From NCBI GenBank assembly GCA_958295925.1, contig CATQHL010000001.1:1-64000 (forward strand): 64,000 bases of DNA. Direction: 5' to 3'. Both the position numbers and the translations under genes were made by a program. Shown here one piece after another: positions 40,373 through 49,764 of the stretch (positions within the stretch are counted from its first letter, which is position 1; each line of letters opens with the position of its first letter). The stretch is from an uncultured Acidimicrobiales bacterium. Lineage in GTDB: Bacteria; Actinomycetota; Acidimicrobiia; Acidimicrobiales; CATQHL01. The notes beneath the pieces were generated by a model. The model was given only the letters and a program-made list of their open reading frames with translations, made no database searches and was not told the origin of the DNA.

Positions 40373-40669
40373 TCATGCAGGCGTGCCTTCGCCTCCCCTT
40401 GCAGCCTCGCTCTCCTCGTTGCCAACGACAGCGCCTGCGTCGGGGGTCGTTGCCCTCCCAGCGGCTTGTGCCCCTCTTTTACGGGCCTTGGCTTCAATGG
40501 GGCCGTCGGCTGCGGCCTGCATCTCCTGCTGGAAGCTGTTCATGAGGCGGCGGATTTTGCCGATTCCGCGTCCGATGGTGCGTGCGGTGCGGGGAAGTTT
40601 CTCAGGGCCGAGGATGATCAGGGCTATCACCAGGATCACCATCAATTCCCCGGCTCCTATGTTGAACAC
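40373..40669 (-). CDS. tatA: TatA/TatB-type translocase subunit
   Basis: A 98-residue single-span protein: N-terminal helix ELMVILVIALIILGPEKLP (residues 8-26) with the FGP-like LGPEKLP hinge, then an amphipathic helix (TIGRGIGKIRRLMNSFQQEM). The C-terminal Ala/Gly/Glu-rich tail is soluble. The length and the QQEMQ region are between TatA and TatB types; only one such gene is here. The start is GTG 40669. It is divergent from the GDPD-like gene. Confidence 0.9.
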   Translation of the reverse strand: MFNIGAGELMVILVIALIILGPEKLPRTARTIGRGIGKIRRLMNSFQQEMQAAADGPIEAKARKRGAQAAGRATTPDAGAVVGNEESEAARGGEGTPA

Positions 40670-40764
40670 GGCTTCAGCCTACCCAGCGCCCCGACAGCCC
40701 TCCGGCAGCATATGGGCACGGCCTGGGGCGGTTGTTGACAGGTGCGTCAGGCAATACTTGTGAG

Positions 40765-41436
40765 ATGCCCCCCCGACTGCCTTCCCTGCTGGAACGTCCC
40801 ATCGGTTTCGTGAACCGTTCCTCGGTGGGCAGCTACGGGGAGATCCTGGCGGCCGCCTCCCTCCCTGCGACCGGTCTGAAGTCCCGCCTCTTCGTCGGCG
40901 AGGGTGGCGTCGCCATGCTGGGGAGCCCCCGGCCGCGCCTCCGCCGGGCGGGGATGCGGCCGGGGACGCTGCCATTAAGCCTCCTGCTGGCGGAGTGCGG
41001 GGCGGGCTTCCATCTGCTCCTGGAGCCGGAGGGGCGCTCGCCTGAGCCTGCAGTCGAAGACGTACAGGCTGCCGGGGGCGCAGAGGGGCTGGAGAGGCTT
41101 TGGCTGGCTCACTCAGACCTTCAGATGCTGCTCGCCTGGAAGCGGCGGTGGCCGAAGGTCAGGCTGGTGCTTTCAGCCGCCAGAAAGCGAATCCCCGGTG
41201 GCATGGAGCGCCTGGCCGATCAGTTGTCATCGGCAGGCGTAGACGCCGTAGGGATGCCAGGGGAGGACTGGACAGGCGGCACCTCGGTGCTCTTTCACCG
41301 CTTCAAGGTGATGACTTTCGGTTGGGATGCCCATTACGAGCGGAGCATCCTCAACCTGCTGGACGCAGGCCTCGACGCAGTCAGCAGCGACAACCCTGAG
41401 CGGTTGTTCACCTGTATCCAGCGCCTCTACCCGTGA
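40765..41436 (+). CDS. Glycerophosphodiester phosphodiesterase-like protein, degenerate
   Basis: About 223 residues from ATG 40765. The second half fits the GDPD barrel: strand VRLVLSAARKR, LADQLSSAGVDAVGM, and the closing FGWDAHYERSILNLLDAGLD plus AVSSDNPERL, a typical GDPD end. The N-terminal HRG and the catalytic Glu pair of active GDPDs are not visible, so it may be inactive or act on another substrate. The start could be leaderless: AATACT lies 7 bp before the ATG. It is inserted between tatA and the signal peptidase, on the opposite strand. Confidence 0.6.
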   Translation: MPPRLPSLLERPIGFVNRSSVGSYGEILAAASLPATGLKSRLFVGEGGVAMLGSPRPRLRRAGMRPGTLPLSLLLAECGAGFHLLLEPEGRSPEPAVEDVQAAGGAEGLERLWLAHSDLQMLLAWKRRWPKVRLVLSAARKRIPGGMERLADQLSSAGVDAVGMPGEDWTGGTSVLFHRFKVMTFGWDAHYERSILNLLDAGLDAVSSDNPERLFTCIQRLYP

Positions 41437-41458
41437 TCGGGCCGAGGACGGCTCAAGC

Positions 41459-42994
41459 TCAGAAGGCTCGCATATCCCCCAGGGGCCAGATCTGGAAGAA
41501 TGCGGTCCCGACGATGCTGTCATAGGAGACTGGGCCGAAGCTCCTGCTGTCGAGGGAATAGGAGCGGTTGTCACCCAGGACGAACACATATCCCTCGGGC
41601 ACCTTGCAGGACGCCCCGTCGTTTTGCAGGCCCTCGGGTGCCTCGCAGCCCGGAATAGGCCTGGAGGGAGGCGCGGTGACAGTGTTTTGGGCGAGGTAGG
41701 GCTCGTCCAACCACTTGGAGCCCACCTCGCTGGATTCGATTTTCAGCCCGCCGTCGACGAAGCGGACCGTTTCGCCATTCAGGGCTATGGCCCGCTTGAT
41801 GAGGTCACCATCGGGGCGTGTGAAAACCAGCAGGTCGCCGCGTGAGGGGGATTTGTCGAGCTTGTTGACGAGGATCCGGTCATTGGGCTCCAGGGTGGGC
41901 TGCATTGATTCGTATTCCACATAGAAGGCGTGGAGGATGAATTGGCGAATCAGGAACGCAGCCAGCAATGCAAAGACAATCGTGATCGCCCACCCCATGT
42001 ACTTCCGCAGCCGGCTTACCTCCTGCACCTCCGGCAACTCGTCTGTTTCGAGCTCTTCGGTGACGTCGTCAAACACCTCGCCTTCTCTGTAGTAGCTGTC
42101 GAGGGGCTCTATTTCGGGTGCTTGCGGAAACGGCTCGCCGAGCGGCGGCAGGAGCGGCTCGCCCGGTGCCGGGGCAGGGGCGGGCCGTGGCGGAGCGGGG
42201 GCGGGGGCGGGCCTTGGCTGCAGCAACGGGTCTCGCAGGGGCGCAGGCGGCGCAGATGACACCCTCGGCGGGGCGGGCAACGGGGGTTGCGGAGGCTGCG
42301 GAGGCCTTGGTGGATGGGCGGCAGGGGTCGGGGGCGCCATCGGCTGAGGGGGGGCAGATGGTTGAAGGGGCTGCACCGGCTGCGTGGGCGGCACCGGCTG
42401 GAGGATCGGCTCGCCGGGCCACATTGGGGGCTCTGCCGCGGGCGGCGCAGCATGAGGGGGCGCGGCAGGCGCTGCCGGAGCCGGGGGTGGCTGCACAGCC
42501 GGGGGGCGAGGCACTTGAGGAGCTGGAGGGTGAGGTGTCTTCGGCACCGGCTGCGTGGGCGGGAGTGGCCGCACCGGGCGAGGCGTCGTATTCGGCATCG
42601 GCTGCGTGGGCGGGGGTGGATGAGCCGACGGCGGCGGCGCGGGGGGTGGCGGTTTTGGGGGCGGCATCGAGATGGGCGGAATGTCCGTCAGCAGAATCGG
42701 CTTGCGGGATTCCGCCCCAATAACAGACACGGGCAGATCGGATGGCGCCGGGACGGCAGCATCGGACGGCTGTTCTCTTGTAGGGGAAGGCTCTGATGGT
42801 GGCCGGGCCTCAATGGGCACCTCAGGGCGGGCGGGTTCTGCGACACCCGCAGGCTGGGCGGGGGCGGTTATCGCCAGCAGTTCGCTCAGAAGGTCACCAG
42901 AAGCCCCTTTGCCTGGAAGGGCGTCCGAGCCGGACGCCTCGTCTGCCCGCTCAGGCGACCCCGACGACCCAGGCGGGGGATTGCTGCTATCCAT
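41459..42994 (-). CDS. lepB: Signal peptidase I with long proline-rich N-terminal extension
   Basis: Type I signal peptidase cleaving exported preproteins. The catalytic domain is at the C-terminus: membrane helix about 331-354, ESMQPTL with Ser363, LIKRAIA with the catalytic Lys400, and VLGDNRSYSLDSRSFG (box D/E). Before it lies a cytoplasmic extension of some 300 residues, of which about 60-280 is Pro/Ala-rich with PPxP and PPTQPxP repeats and 285-330 acidic. Usual SPase I is about 200-300 residues. It lies between the Tat genes and the Pup-proteasome genes, in the same direction as pafBC. Confidence 0.9.
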   Translation of the reverse strand: MDSSNPPPGSSGSPERADEASGSDALPGKGASGDLLSELLAITAPAQPAGVAEPARPEVPIEARPPSEPSPTREQPSDAAVPAPSDLPVSVIGAESRKPILLTDIPPISMPPPKPPPPAPPPSAHPPPPTQPMPNTTPRPVRPLPPTQPVPKTPHPPAPQVPRPPAVQPPPAPAAPAAPPHAAPPAAEPPMWPGEPILQPVPPTQPVQPLQPSAPPQPMAPPTPAAHPPRPPQPPQPPLPAPPRVSSAPPAPLRDPLLQPRPAPAPAPPRPAPAPAPGEPLLPPLGEPFPQAPEIEPLDSYYREGEVFDDVTEELETDELPEVQEVSRLRKYMGWAITIVFALLAAFLIRQFILHAFYVEYESMQPTLEPNDRILVNKLDKSPSRGDLLVFTRPDGDLIKRAIALNGETVRFVDGGLKIESSEVGSKWLDEPYLAQNTVTAPPSRPIPGCEAPEGLQNDGASCKVPEGYVFVLGDNRSYSLDSRSFGPVSYDSIVGTAFFQIWPLGDMRAF

Positions 42995-43032
42995 CTGAAT
43001 AAACGCTAATGCAGTGGGAAGCCGCGAACGTG

Positions 43033-45021
43033 TTATTCCCCGTAGATGGAGAGGATTCGAATTGCCGCCTCTGCGGCGGGTTGCTCAGGAATGCCGCAGC
43101 CGCCTAAAACCTCCACTTCGGGGCCGAGCAATAACAACAGGCGCTCCAGCCAGGGCAGGGCGGAAACGTAAAACCGTGCAGTGCAGGCATCGCTGGCGGA
43201 CTCACGCCGGATTGTCGGATAATAGTCCAAGACCCAGAAGGCGCCGGGTCGCAAACGGAGGTCGGCCCAGGAGTCGGCCGGCAACTCGCCCCAGATCATG
43301 GGGTCGGTAGGGGTCGAGGGCGGATCGAAGTGCTCGCTGCCCGGCTCGGCGCGAATAATCCGGTCAAGGCGGAACGTCCGCAAGTCGCAGGCCAATTCGC
43401 AGTACCCGCGCAGGTACCAGGAGCCACCCTCTGCAAACAGGCGGAGGGGATGCACGACGCGCTCGGCGAAGGCGTCGCGGTTGTAGCTGTAGTACTCCAA
43501 GGCAAGCTTGCGGTGCTGCTTGCAGGCTGCGCTTATCAACTCGAGGTGCGCCTCGCCCCTGCCGAGTTGGACATCTATGGCCTCCTCGGCGTTTATGTCC
43601 AGCAGCCTGGCCAGCTTTTCAAGGCCGGAGCTGAGGGCGCTGTTGCGCTCCAGCGCCTGCCAGGCCGATCCGGCCGCCAGGAGGGCAAGGGCCTGCTCAG
43701 GGGTGAGGTGAAGCGGCTTGGAGAAGTAGTCGGCGTATGCGATGTTGACCCATCCGTCCTCGTCTATCGAGACCTCTATCAGCACGTCAGGCGTGTACGG
43801 GGGGACCCCCACCATGAACAGGATGCTCTGCAGGTCGTTGAGCAGCATCGCTTCCGGATAGTCGAAGCGATGCGCAATCTCCGGGAGTGGCGCCCCGCCT
43901 CGCTCGGTCACCCAAGGCACCAGCTGAAGCATCCTCTGGAGCCGGCCCAGCTGATCCAGCCTCGCGGATCGCTTAGGGCGCTTAAGCGCATCCTCCCGCC
44001 CGGCCAGGACGCCCTCCACTCCCCCGGCGGCAATCTTCGCCCTCCCCTCTACCATCCAAGCCCCTCCCTCCAAGCCCCGCTCGACTGGGGTGGGGCCCGA
44101 AGCCTGTGAAAGGGCGCGCAGCCGATCCAGCAGCTTGTCGCGCAGTTCGGGGGGCTCCAGCAATTCGCAGTGATCCAAGAGGGAAAGCACGAAGTCCAGG
44201 AACCTGTCGTGGTTGGCCACCCGCAAGTCCAGCAGCAGTGTCCCGTCGTCGGCTCGCCCTGTCCTTAACGGCTCAACCTGCCCGAGCACCCAGTCGGCGA
44301 TCTCCTCCCCCACGGCAAGGCGGACGTCGGTCAGTTCCGAGCCAAGTTCCCAGGTGGGGGCGTCCGGCCCTTTGCCGCTAAGGGGGCGTGGCTCGAACCC
44401 TCCGGGCTCACCAAGCTCCAGATCGTCAATCCGATCCATGCGGAAGTGTCGAATGCCCTCGCGACGACGGTCAAACGCCGCCAAGTACCAGTGCCCCCTC
44501 GAGAAACTCAATCGCAAAGGCTCGGCGAGGCGTGCTTCCCCCCGGTAGGAGAAGGAGGCTGTTCGGCGGCTTGTGACGGCTTCATAAAGGCGCACCAGAT
44601 GGGCTTCGAGGGGCAGCGCGCTCACCACCGGCTCGGCTGCGGCCAGGGAGTGGCCGCCGAGAGGCCAGACTGCCGACTCGGGGTTCGTGTTCTCAAGCCG
44701 CACAGATCTGGCCGCAAGGTAAAGGGCCGCCCGCTCAGACTCGGTGAAGCCGGGATCGTTGAAGGAATAGTCCTTCTTGTTCACCAGGTAGCCGTCCACA
44801 GGGGGATCGCTGCCCGGGACAGTCCTCACGATTATCGGGATTCCCACCTTTTTCAGGTCGGCCTTGTCCCGCTCGAACATGCGCCGGAAATTGGCGAGGC
44901 TGCCCCTGTAACCCTGCACCTTGCTGCGAATTTCGCTGGCCGGAAGCGGGCGCTCCGTGTTCAGGAGGGCCGCTGACAGTTTCAGCAGCCGCTCGAGCCT
45001 GGTGATGGTGAAGCTTGCCAA
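43033..45021 (-). CDS. pafBC: PafB-PafC fusion, WYL-domain transcription regulator
   Basis: In actinobacteria PafBC activates the DNA-damage response; the genes sit with the proteasome. Here both are one protein of about 662 residues: helix-turn-helix at the N-terminus (ITRLERLLKLSAALLNTE), a WYL domain near residues 155-230 (SFSYRGEARLAEPLRLSFSR), then a second wHTH and WYL (LALEYYSYNRDAFAERVVHP). The frame is open to 45069; TTG 45021, just after the pafA stop, is preferred since the conserved part begins there. Mycobacteria use two separate genes. Confidence 0.85.
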   Translation of the reverse strand: MASFTITRLERLLKLSAALLNTERPLPASEIRSKVQGYRGSLANFRRMFERDKADLKKVGIPIIVRTVPGSDPPVDGYLVNKKDYSFNDPGFTESERAALYLAARSVRLENTNPESAVWPLGGHSLAAAEPVVSALPLEAHLVRLYEAVTSRRTASFSYRGEARLAEPLRLSFSRGHWYLAAFDRRREGIRHFRMDRIDDLELGEPGGFEPRPLSGKGPDAPTWELGSELTDVRLAVGEEIADWVLGQVEPLRTGRADDGTLLLDLRVANHDRFLDFVLSLLDHCELLEPPELRDKLLDRLRALSQASGPTPVERGLEGGAWMVEGRAKIAAGGVEGVLAGREDALKRPKRSARLDQLGRLQRMLQLVPWVTERGGAPLPEIAHRFDYPEAMLLNDLQSILFMVGVPPYTPDVLIEVSIDEDGWVNIAYADYFSKPLHLTPEQALALLAAGSAWQALERNSALSSGLEKLARLLDINAEEAIDVQLGRGEAHLELISAACKQHRKLALEYYSYNRDAFAERVVHPLRLFAEGGSWYLRGYCELACDLRTFRLDRIIRAEPGSEHFDPPSTPTDPMIWGELPADSWADLRLRPGAFWVLDYYPTIRRESASDACTARFYVSALPWLERLLLLLGPEVEVLGGCGIPEQPAAEAAIRILSIYGE

Positions 45022-45031
45022 CCCGCAGGCC

Positions 45032-46384
45032 TCAAAGGGATGCGATGAGCCGCTCCACCCGTTCGTCATGCGATTTGAACGGGTCGGTGCACAGGATGGT
45101 GCGCTGCGCCTGGTCGTTCAGCTTGAGGTGTACCCAGTCGACCGTGTAGTCCCTCTTGCGTTCCTTTGCCCGACGCACGAAATTCCCACGGAGTCGCGCC
45201 CGCGTGGTCTGGGGCGGGTTTTCCATTGCATTTCTGATGTCCTCCTCCAGGCAGATCTGCTCCACCAGCCCGCGCTCGGCCAGTTTGCGGAAAATTCCCC
45301 TGGATCTGTTCATGTCGTGATACATGAGGTCAAAAAACATCACGTTGGGGTGCTTGAGGGTGAAGTTGTTGCGGGCCTGGTACTGCTGCATGTACTTGTA
45401 TTTGATTACCCAGTCGCACTCCCTGTCAAGGTTCATGGGGTCTTTCTCAATCTGCTCCAGCACGTGCCCCCACATGCCCAGGGCGCGCCTCTCCCCATCG
45501 CCCAGTTCATACTTGCGGGAGAACTCCAGCGCCCGTTCGTAGTACTCGATCTGCATGTCAAGGGCGCTGAGCATGCGCCCGCTGGCCAGACGGATCTCAC
45601 GGCGGCAGGTCAGGTCGTGGCTGATTTCCCTGATTGACCTGATGGGGTTTTCCATGGTCATGTCCCTCAGCACCACCCCGGGCTCCTCCAGCATTCGCAG
45701 CAGGATGCTGCATGCGCCCACCTTCAAAAAGGTGGCGTACTCGCTCATGTTGGAGTCACCCACTATCACATGCAGCCGCCGGTAGCGCTCGGCGTCGGCG
45801 TGGGGCTCGTCGCGGGTGTTGATTATGGGACGGGAGCGGGTTGTGGCGCTGGACACGCCCTCCCAGATGTGCTCGGCCCGCTGGCTGATGCAGTACTTGG
45901 CGCCCCTGGTCGTTTCCAGAATCTTTCCGGCACCGGAGTAGATCTGCCGGCTCACCAGGAAGGGGATGAGGGCCTCGGTGTATTCGTTAAGCGCCTCGCG
46001 GCGTGAGGTGAGGTAGTTCTCGTGGCATCCGTAGGAGTTGCCTGCGACGTCGGTGTTGTTCTTGAACACGTAGATGCTGCCCCGGTTTCCGTCGAGGTTG
46101 AGCCTGTCCTGCGCGAACTTCGTAAGTTGCGACAGCACCTCCTCGCCTGCGCGGTCGTGAACCACCAACTCGTAGATGGAGTCGCATTCGGGCGTGGCGT
46201 ATTCAGGGTGGGAGCCGACGTCGAGGTAGAGGCGTGCCCCGTTGCTCAGGAAGACGTTGCTGCTGCGTCCCCACGACACCACCCGCCTGAACAGGTAGCG
46301 GGCGACCTCGTCGGGGCTGAGGCGGCGCTGGCCGGAGAAGGTGATCCCGTACTCGTTCTCGAGGCCGTAGATTCGACGGCGCAC
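45032..46384 (-). CDS. pafA: Pup-protein ligase PafA
   Basis: Ligates the C-terminal Glu of Pup to lysines of target proteins, using ATP. The 450-residue protein has the N-terminal [49 protein letters not shown], and [31 protein letters not shown], all hallmarks of the PafA/Dop group. It lacks the long internal insertion (Dop loop) present in the paralogue upstream, which separates PafA from Dop. The start is GTG 46384. It lies 22 bp after prcA in the proteasome operon. Confidence 0.95.
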   Translation of the reverse strand: MRRRIYGLENEYGITFSGQRRLSPDEVARYLFRRVVSWGRSSNVFLSNGARLYLDVGSHPEYATPECDSIYELVVHDRAGEEVLSQLTKFAQDRLNLDGNRGSIYVFKNNTDVAGNSYGCHENYLTSRREALNEYTEALIPFLVSRQIYSGAGKILETTRGAKYCISQRAEHIWEGVSSATTRSRPIINTRDEPHADAERYRRLHVIVGDSNMSEYATFLKVGACSILLRMLEEPGVVLRDMTMENPIRSIREISHDLTCRREIRLASGRMLSALDMQIEYYERALEFSRKYELGDGERRALGMWGHVLEQIEKDPMNLDRECDWVIKYKYMQQYQARNNFTLKHPNVMFFDLMYHDMNRSRGIFRKLAERGLVEQICLEEDIRNAMENPPQTTRARLRGNFVRRAKERKRDYTVDWVHLKLNDQAQRTILCTDPFKSHDERVERLIASL

Positions 46385-46406
46385 CTGCCCGCGTACTTCC
46401 TGTGCC

Positions 46407-47165
46407 CTACAGCTGCTCGGCCGGGTCCCCGGAAGTCGCCGCCGCCTGCGGCTCCCCGTCAGGGCCGTCCTGGCCCCCCGGAGCCTCCGCTGCGCCCAGA
46501 ATTGCCGCGATCTCCTCGGTAGAGAGGCGCTTGAAGCTGCGTCTGGCCTGCGATCTTGACAGGAGAGCGGCTTCCAGGGCTTCCGGTGGAAGGCGATCGG
46601 GCCCCGCTAGCGCTGCGGCGGCGCAACGCAGCGCGGCCTCGGCGCTCATCTGCGTCTCGTAGCTCTCGGCAAGGCGTTCGGAGATGCCCTCGGCCTCCCC
46701 CCCGAGCACCATGTAGCGGTTGCCGTCGTCAACCGTGCCGTCGTAGAGGATGTGGAACATCTGGTCCTCGTCGGCGCTCTCGCCTATCTCGGCCACCAAA
46801 ATCTCAACCTCCATCGGCTTCAGCTTGTGGGTGAAGATGTCACCGAGTATCTGGGCGTACTGGTTGGCGAGGCTGCGGGCGTCCACGTCCGCGCGGCTGT
46901 ATGAGTAGCCCTTGAGATCGGCGTGGCGCACCCCGGCGATGCGGAGCTGGTCAAACTCGTTGTACTTGCCCACCCCTGCGAAGGCGATCCGGTCGTATAT
47001 CTCACTGATCTTGTTCAAGGTCGACGACGGGTTCTCGGCGCAGAGGGCGATCCCCCCGGCGTAGGCGAGCGCGACGAGGCTGCGGCCGCGTGCTATGCCC
47101 TTGCGGGCGTAGTCGGCCCGGTCTTTCATGACCTGCTCAGGCGCCACGTAGAAGGGCATGTTCAT
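46407..47165 (-). CDS. prcA: 20S proteasome alpha subunit
   Basis: Forms the outer gated rings of the proteasome core and docks the ARC ATPase. The 252-residue chain begins with [20 protein letters not shown], the family N-terminus that closes the gate. Then [23 protein letters not shown] and [14 protein letters not shown] follow, with no catalytic Thr. The C-terminal tail is acidic/Gly-rich. Two ATGs (47165 and 47159) lie 6 bp apart; AAAGG fits the first. 20 bp after prcB. Confidence 0.94.
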   Translation of the reverse strand: MNMPFYVAPEQVMKDRADYARKGIARGRSLVALAYAGGIALCAENPSSTLNKISEIYDRIAFAGVGKYNEFDQLRIAGVRHADLKGYSYSRADVDARSLANQYAQILGDIFTHKLKPMEVEILVAEIGESADEDQMFHILYDGTVDDGNRYMVLGGEAEGISERLAESYETQMSAEAALRCAAAALAGPDRLPPEALEAALLSRSQARRSFKRLSTEEIAAILGAAEAPGGQDGPDGEPQAAATSGDPAEQL

Positions 47166-47184
47166 GGTCGCGCGCCTTTGCGGG

Positions 47185-47997
47185 TCATTGCGCCTTCTCG
47201 TCGAGCAGCGCTATGTGCGAGCGGAAGCGCGACTCAATCTCATCGTCGGAGATCCGCAGGTAACCGTCAGCGCCGATGCTGGCGATCACGGGGAAAATCC
47301 TTCGAACGAGGTCGGGCCCGCCGGTGGCGGAATCCTCGTCGGCGGCCTCAAAGAGCGCCTTGATAGCCAGATCGATCGCCTCACCGGGCGGCATGTCATC
47401 GCTAAACCCCAGTTTTATAACCGTGCCTGCGTGCAAGCTGCCAGATCCGGTGGCGGCATAGTCCTGCTCCTCGTAACGCCCGCCTGTCAGGTCGTACTGA
47501 AAGAGCCGCCCTCTGTCGGCGGCAGCATCGAAGCCGGCGAAGATGGGAATCGCCACCAGCCCGGTGAGGGCGGCGGGAAGGTTTGCGCGCACCATCTGCC
47601 CGAGCTGGTTCGCCTGGCCCTCCAGGCTGAGGGGCTTGCCCTCCACCTTTTCGTAGTGCTCCGTCTGAAGCTGGAAAAGACGCACAAGCTCCAGGGACGG
47701 GCCAGCCGCCCCCGCCACCGCGACGCCGGCGTGAGAGCCCGACGGGAACACTTTTTCGATGTTCCTGTGGCTGATGAAACCCCCTGCGGTAGCCCTCCGG
47801 TCGCCCGCCAGCACCACCCCCTCGGCGTGGCGGAGGGCCACAACCGTGGTGCCGTGGGGGATGCCGGCCTTGTCCGGCCGCACCCCTCCCGCTTGTTCAG
47901 ACAGGTGGGGTGGAAAGATGCTGCAGTTTGGGAGCGATGCCAGCAGTCCGGTGAAGCTGGGTCCCGGGTCGCTGAGGGGCTCGAAAAGGGGAATCAT
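47185..47997 (-). CDS. prcB: 20S proteasome beta subunit
   Basis: Catalytic subunit of the proteasome. ATG 47997 gives 270 residues with a propeptide of 49, cleaved before Thr50 in IPHG|TTVVALRHAEG. The mature part has GVVLAGDRRATAGG (active-site Lys/Asp region) and YAATGSGSLHA for the conserved Ser/Gly segment. The frame is open to 48033, which would overlap pup. Located directly after pup (about 13 bp). Confidence 0.94.
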   Translation of the reverse strand: MIPLFEPLSDPGPSFTGLLASLPNCSIFPPHLSEQAGGVRPDKAGIPHGTTVVALRHAEGVVLAGDRRATAGGFISHRNIEKVFPSGSHAGVAVAGAAGPSLELVRLFQLQTEHYEKVEGKPLSLEGQANQLGQMVRANLPAALTGLVAIPIFAGFDAAADRGRLFQYDLTGGRYEEQDYAATGSGSLHAGTVIKLGFSDDMPPGEAIDLAIKALFEAADEDSATGGPDLVRRIFPVIASIGADGYLRISDDEIESRFRSHIALLDEKAQ

Positions 47998-48010
47998 GCG
48001 GCTCTGCCCC

Positions 48011-48208
48011 TCACTCCCCGCCCTTTTGCACATAGGAGTTCACGAACTCCTCGGCATTCGACTCCAGTACCTCGTCTATTTCGTCGAGCAGGTCGTCTAT
48101 CTCGCTCTTCAGCCGCTCCCCCTGGGCCGTCTTGCCTGCCTCCTGCGGTTGGCCGGGCTTCCTCTCCTGTCGCTGCGGGGTGCTCTGATCGCGTCTTGTT
48201 TCAGGCAT
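48011..48208 (-). CDS. pup: Prokaryotic ubiquitin-like protein Pup
   Basis: A 65-residue, largely disordered tag. It has the Pro/Gln/Arg-rich N-terminus, the coiled segment [20 protein letters not shown] that ARC recognises, and the ending [11 protein letters not shown]. The last residue is Glu, not Gln as in Mycobacterium, so it needs no deamidation before PafA uses it. The start overlaps the dop stop by 8 bp. Confidence 0.97.
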   Translation of the reverse strand: MPETRRDQSTPQRQERKPGQPQEAGKTAQGERLKSEIDDLLDEIDEVLESNAEEFVNSYVQKGGE

Positions 48209-49748
48209 CGTCGACCTTCCTTTCCGGCTTTTGCTTGAGGCGTTTGATCAGCTCCGCCGGCGTCTCGCTCTCATCGAATACGCTAGCCAGGCTGGTAGAA
48301 GTCCCGCGTCCTGGCTCCATCATCGGGACCCGCCTCAGCCCCTCCCCGCCCAGGTCAAAGACCACAGAATCCCAGTTCGCGGCCACCACGTCCTTTCCAA
48401 AGCGCTGAAGGCTGCGTCCCCTGAAGTAGGCCCGGGTGTCGCCGGGCGGATTGACCACGGCGGCTTCGATCTCATCGTCCCCGACGATTTTCGCGAGGCC
48501 CAGCCGGGCAGCCAGCGAACGCTCCGGGCGCAGATCGTGATACTGCAGGTCCAGCGCCTTGACGCGGCTGTCGCTCCAGTAGAGGCCGTGCCGCTCCCTG
48601 TAGGCCTCGATGAGCCGGTACTTTGCAACCCAGTCCAAAGTCTCAGACGGGCCCAGGGGATCCGCCTCGAGCTCGCTGAGCACCCTCTCCCACGTGAGCA
48701 GCACTTCAGGCGCCGACTCCCCCACCGCCGACATACCGAAGGTCTCGCAATACTTCGCGCAGCGGTCGAGCAGCTCCCACTGGATCTCAAGGGCGGTGGC
48801 CGTTGTGCCATTGGCCAGGCGCAGGGGACGGCGCAGGGAGAGGTCGGCGCTCACCTTCCGCAGCGCCTTCACCGGGGCGGCGAAGAAGAGGTCTACAGGA
48901 AAGAGGTCCACCTCCACCAAGGCAAGCACCAACTGCGTAGTCCCCACCTTCAGGAACGTGGCCGTCTGTGAGCAGTTGGAGTCCCCCGCAATCACGTGGA
49001 GGCGCCGATAGAGCCGGGGGTCGGCGTGGGGTTCGTCGCGGGTGTTCACAATCGGGCGCTTGAGGGTGGTCTCCAGTCCAACCTCCTCCTCAAGGAAATC
49101 CGCCCGCTGGGCGATCTGGAAAGGTGACGAGAAGCTTCCCGCCCCCGACGCCTCGGCTCCTGCCTTGCCCGCCCCGCAGTAGATCTGCCTGGTGACGAAG
49201 TGGGCTGTCGCCCCCTGCACGATTCTTCCGAAGGGGGTGGTGCGGCTCATCAGATAGTTCTCGTGACAGCCGTAGGAGTTGCCCTTTCCGTCGGAGTTGT
49301 TCTTGTAGACCACGATCTCCTCCCCAGGCAGAAGGAACTCTGCGGCGGCGGCCATGGACTCCCGCATGATGAGATCGCCGGCCTGGTCGTAGAGAACGGC
49401 CGTGCGGGCGTCCGCGCACTCCGGCCCTGAGACCTCGGGATGGGCGTGATCCACGTAATAGCGGGAGCCGTTCGTGAGCACGGCGTTCACGAGATGCGTC
49501 TCGGCCTCGGGCGCCAAGCCAATCGGGGTGCCCTCCTCACGGACATCGCAGCCTGGGGATTCGTCCTTGAAGTCCCAGTCCACCTTTCCCGTCGCCCCCC
49601 GCGTGTCAATCGATTGCCTGGCGAGGTAGGCGTTGATGAGAATTGAGGAGGCTGTGACCGGGTTGAAGTCGCGGCAACCCCGCTGGATGATTCCGTACTC
49701 GGTCTCGAGTCCGCAAATCTTGGGTACGGGTTCCTCGGCCCGACTCAC
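48201..49748 (-). CDS. dop: Pup deamidase/depupylase Dop
   Basis: Removes Pup from substrates; in Gln-ending species it also deamidates Pup. The 515-residue protein has [15 protein letters not shown] at the start, followed by the Dop-specific insertion (about residues 40-78, [20 protein letters not shown]). [13 protein letters not shown] with the conserved Asp, [21 protein letters not shown] and [21 protein letters not shown] are paralogous to PafA. The start is GTG 49748, 17 bp after arc. With Pup ending in Glu here, depupylation is the expected job. Confidence 0.95.
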   Translation of the reverse strand: MSRAEEPVPKICGLETEYGIIQRGCRDFNPVTASSILINAYLARQSIDTRGATGKVDWDFKDESPGCDVREEGTPIGLAPEAETHLVNAVLTNGSRYYVDHAHPEVSGPECADARTAVLYDQAGDLIMRESMAAAAEFLLPGEEIVVYKNNSDGKGNSYGCHENYLMSRTTPFGRIVQGATAHFVTRQIYCGAGKAGAEASGAGSFSSPFQIAQRADFLEEEVGLETTLKRPIVNTRDEPHADPRLYRRLHVIAGDSNCSQTATFLKVGTTQLVLALVEVDLFPVDLFFAAPVKALRKVSADLSLRRPLRLANGTTATALEIQWELLDRCAKYCETFGMSAVGESAPEVLLTWERVLSELEADPLGPSETLDWVAKYRLIEAYRERHGLYWSDSRVKALDLQYHDLRPERSLAARLGLAKIVGDDEIEAAVVNPPGDTRAYFRGRSLQRFGKDVVAANWDSVVFDLGGEGLRRVPMMEPGRGTSTSLASVFDESETPAELIKRLKQKPERKVDDA

Positions 49749-49764
49749 TTGGCGCTGGCCGCCG

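Noticed and set aside
40735..40758. TTGACA followed by AATACT before the GDPD-like gene
   Set aside because: The spacing is only 12 bp; the AATACT may be a -10, but the TTGACA cannot pair with it as a normal -35.
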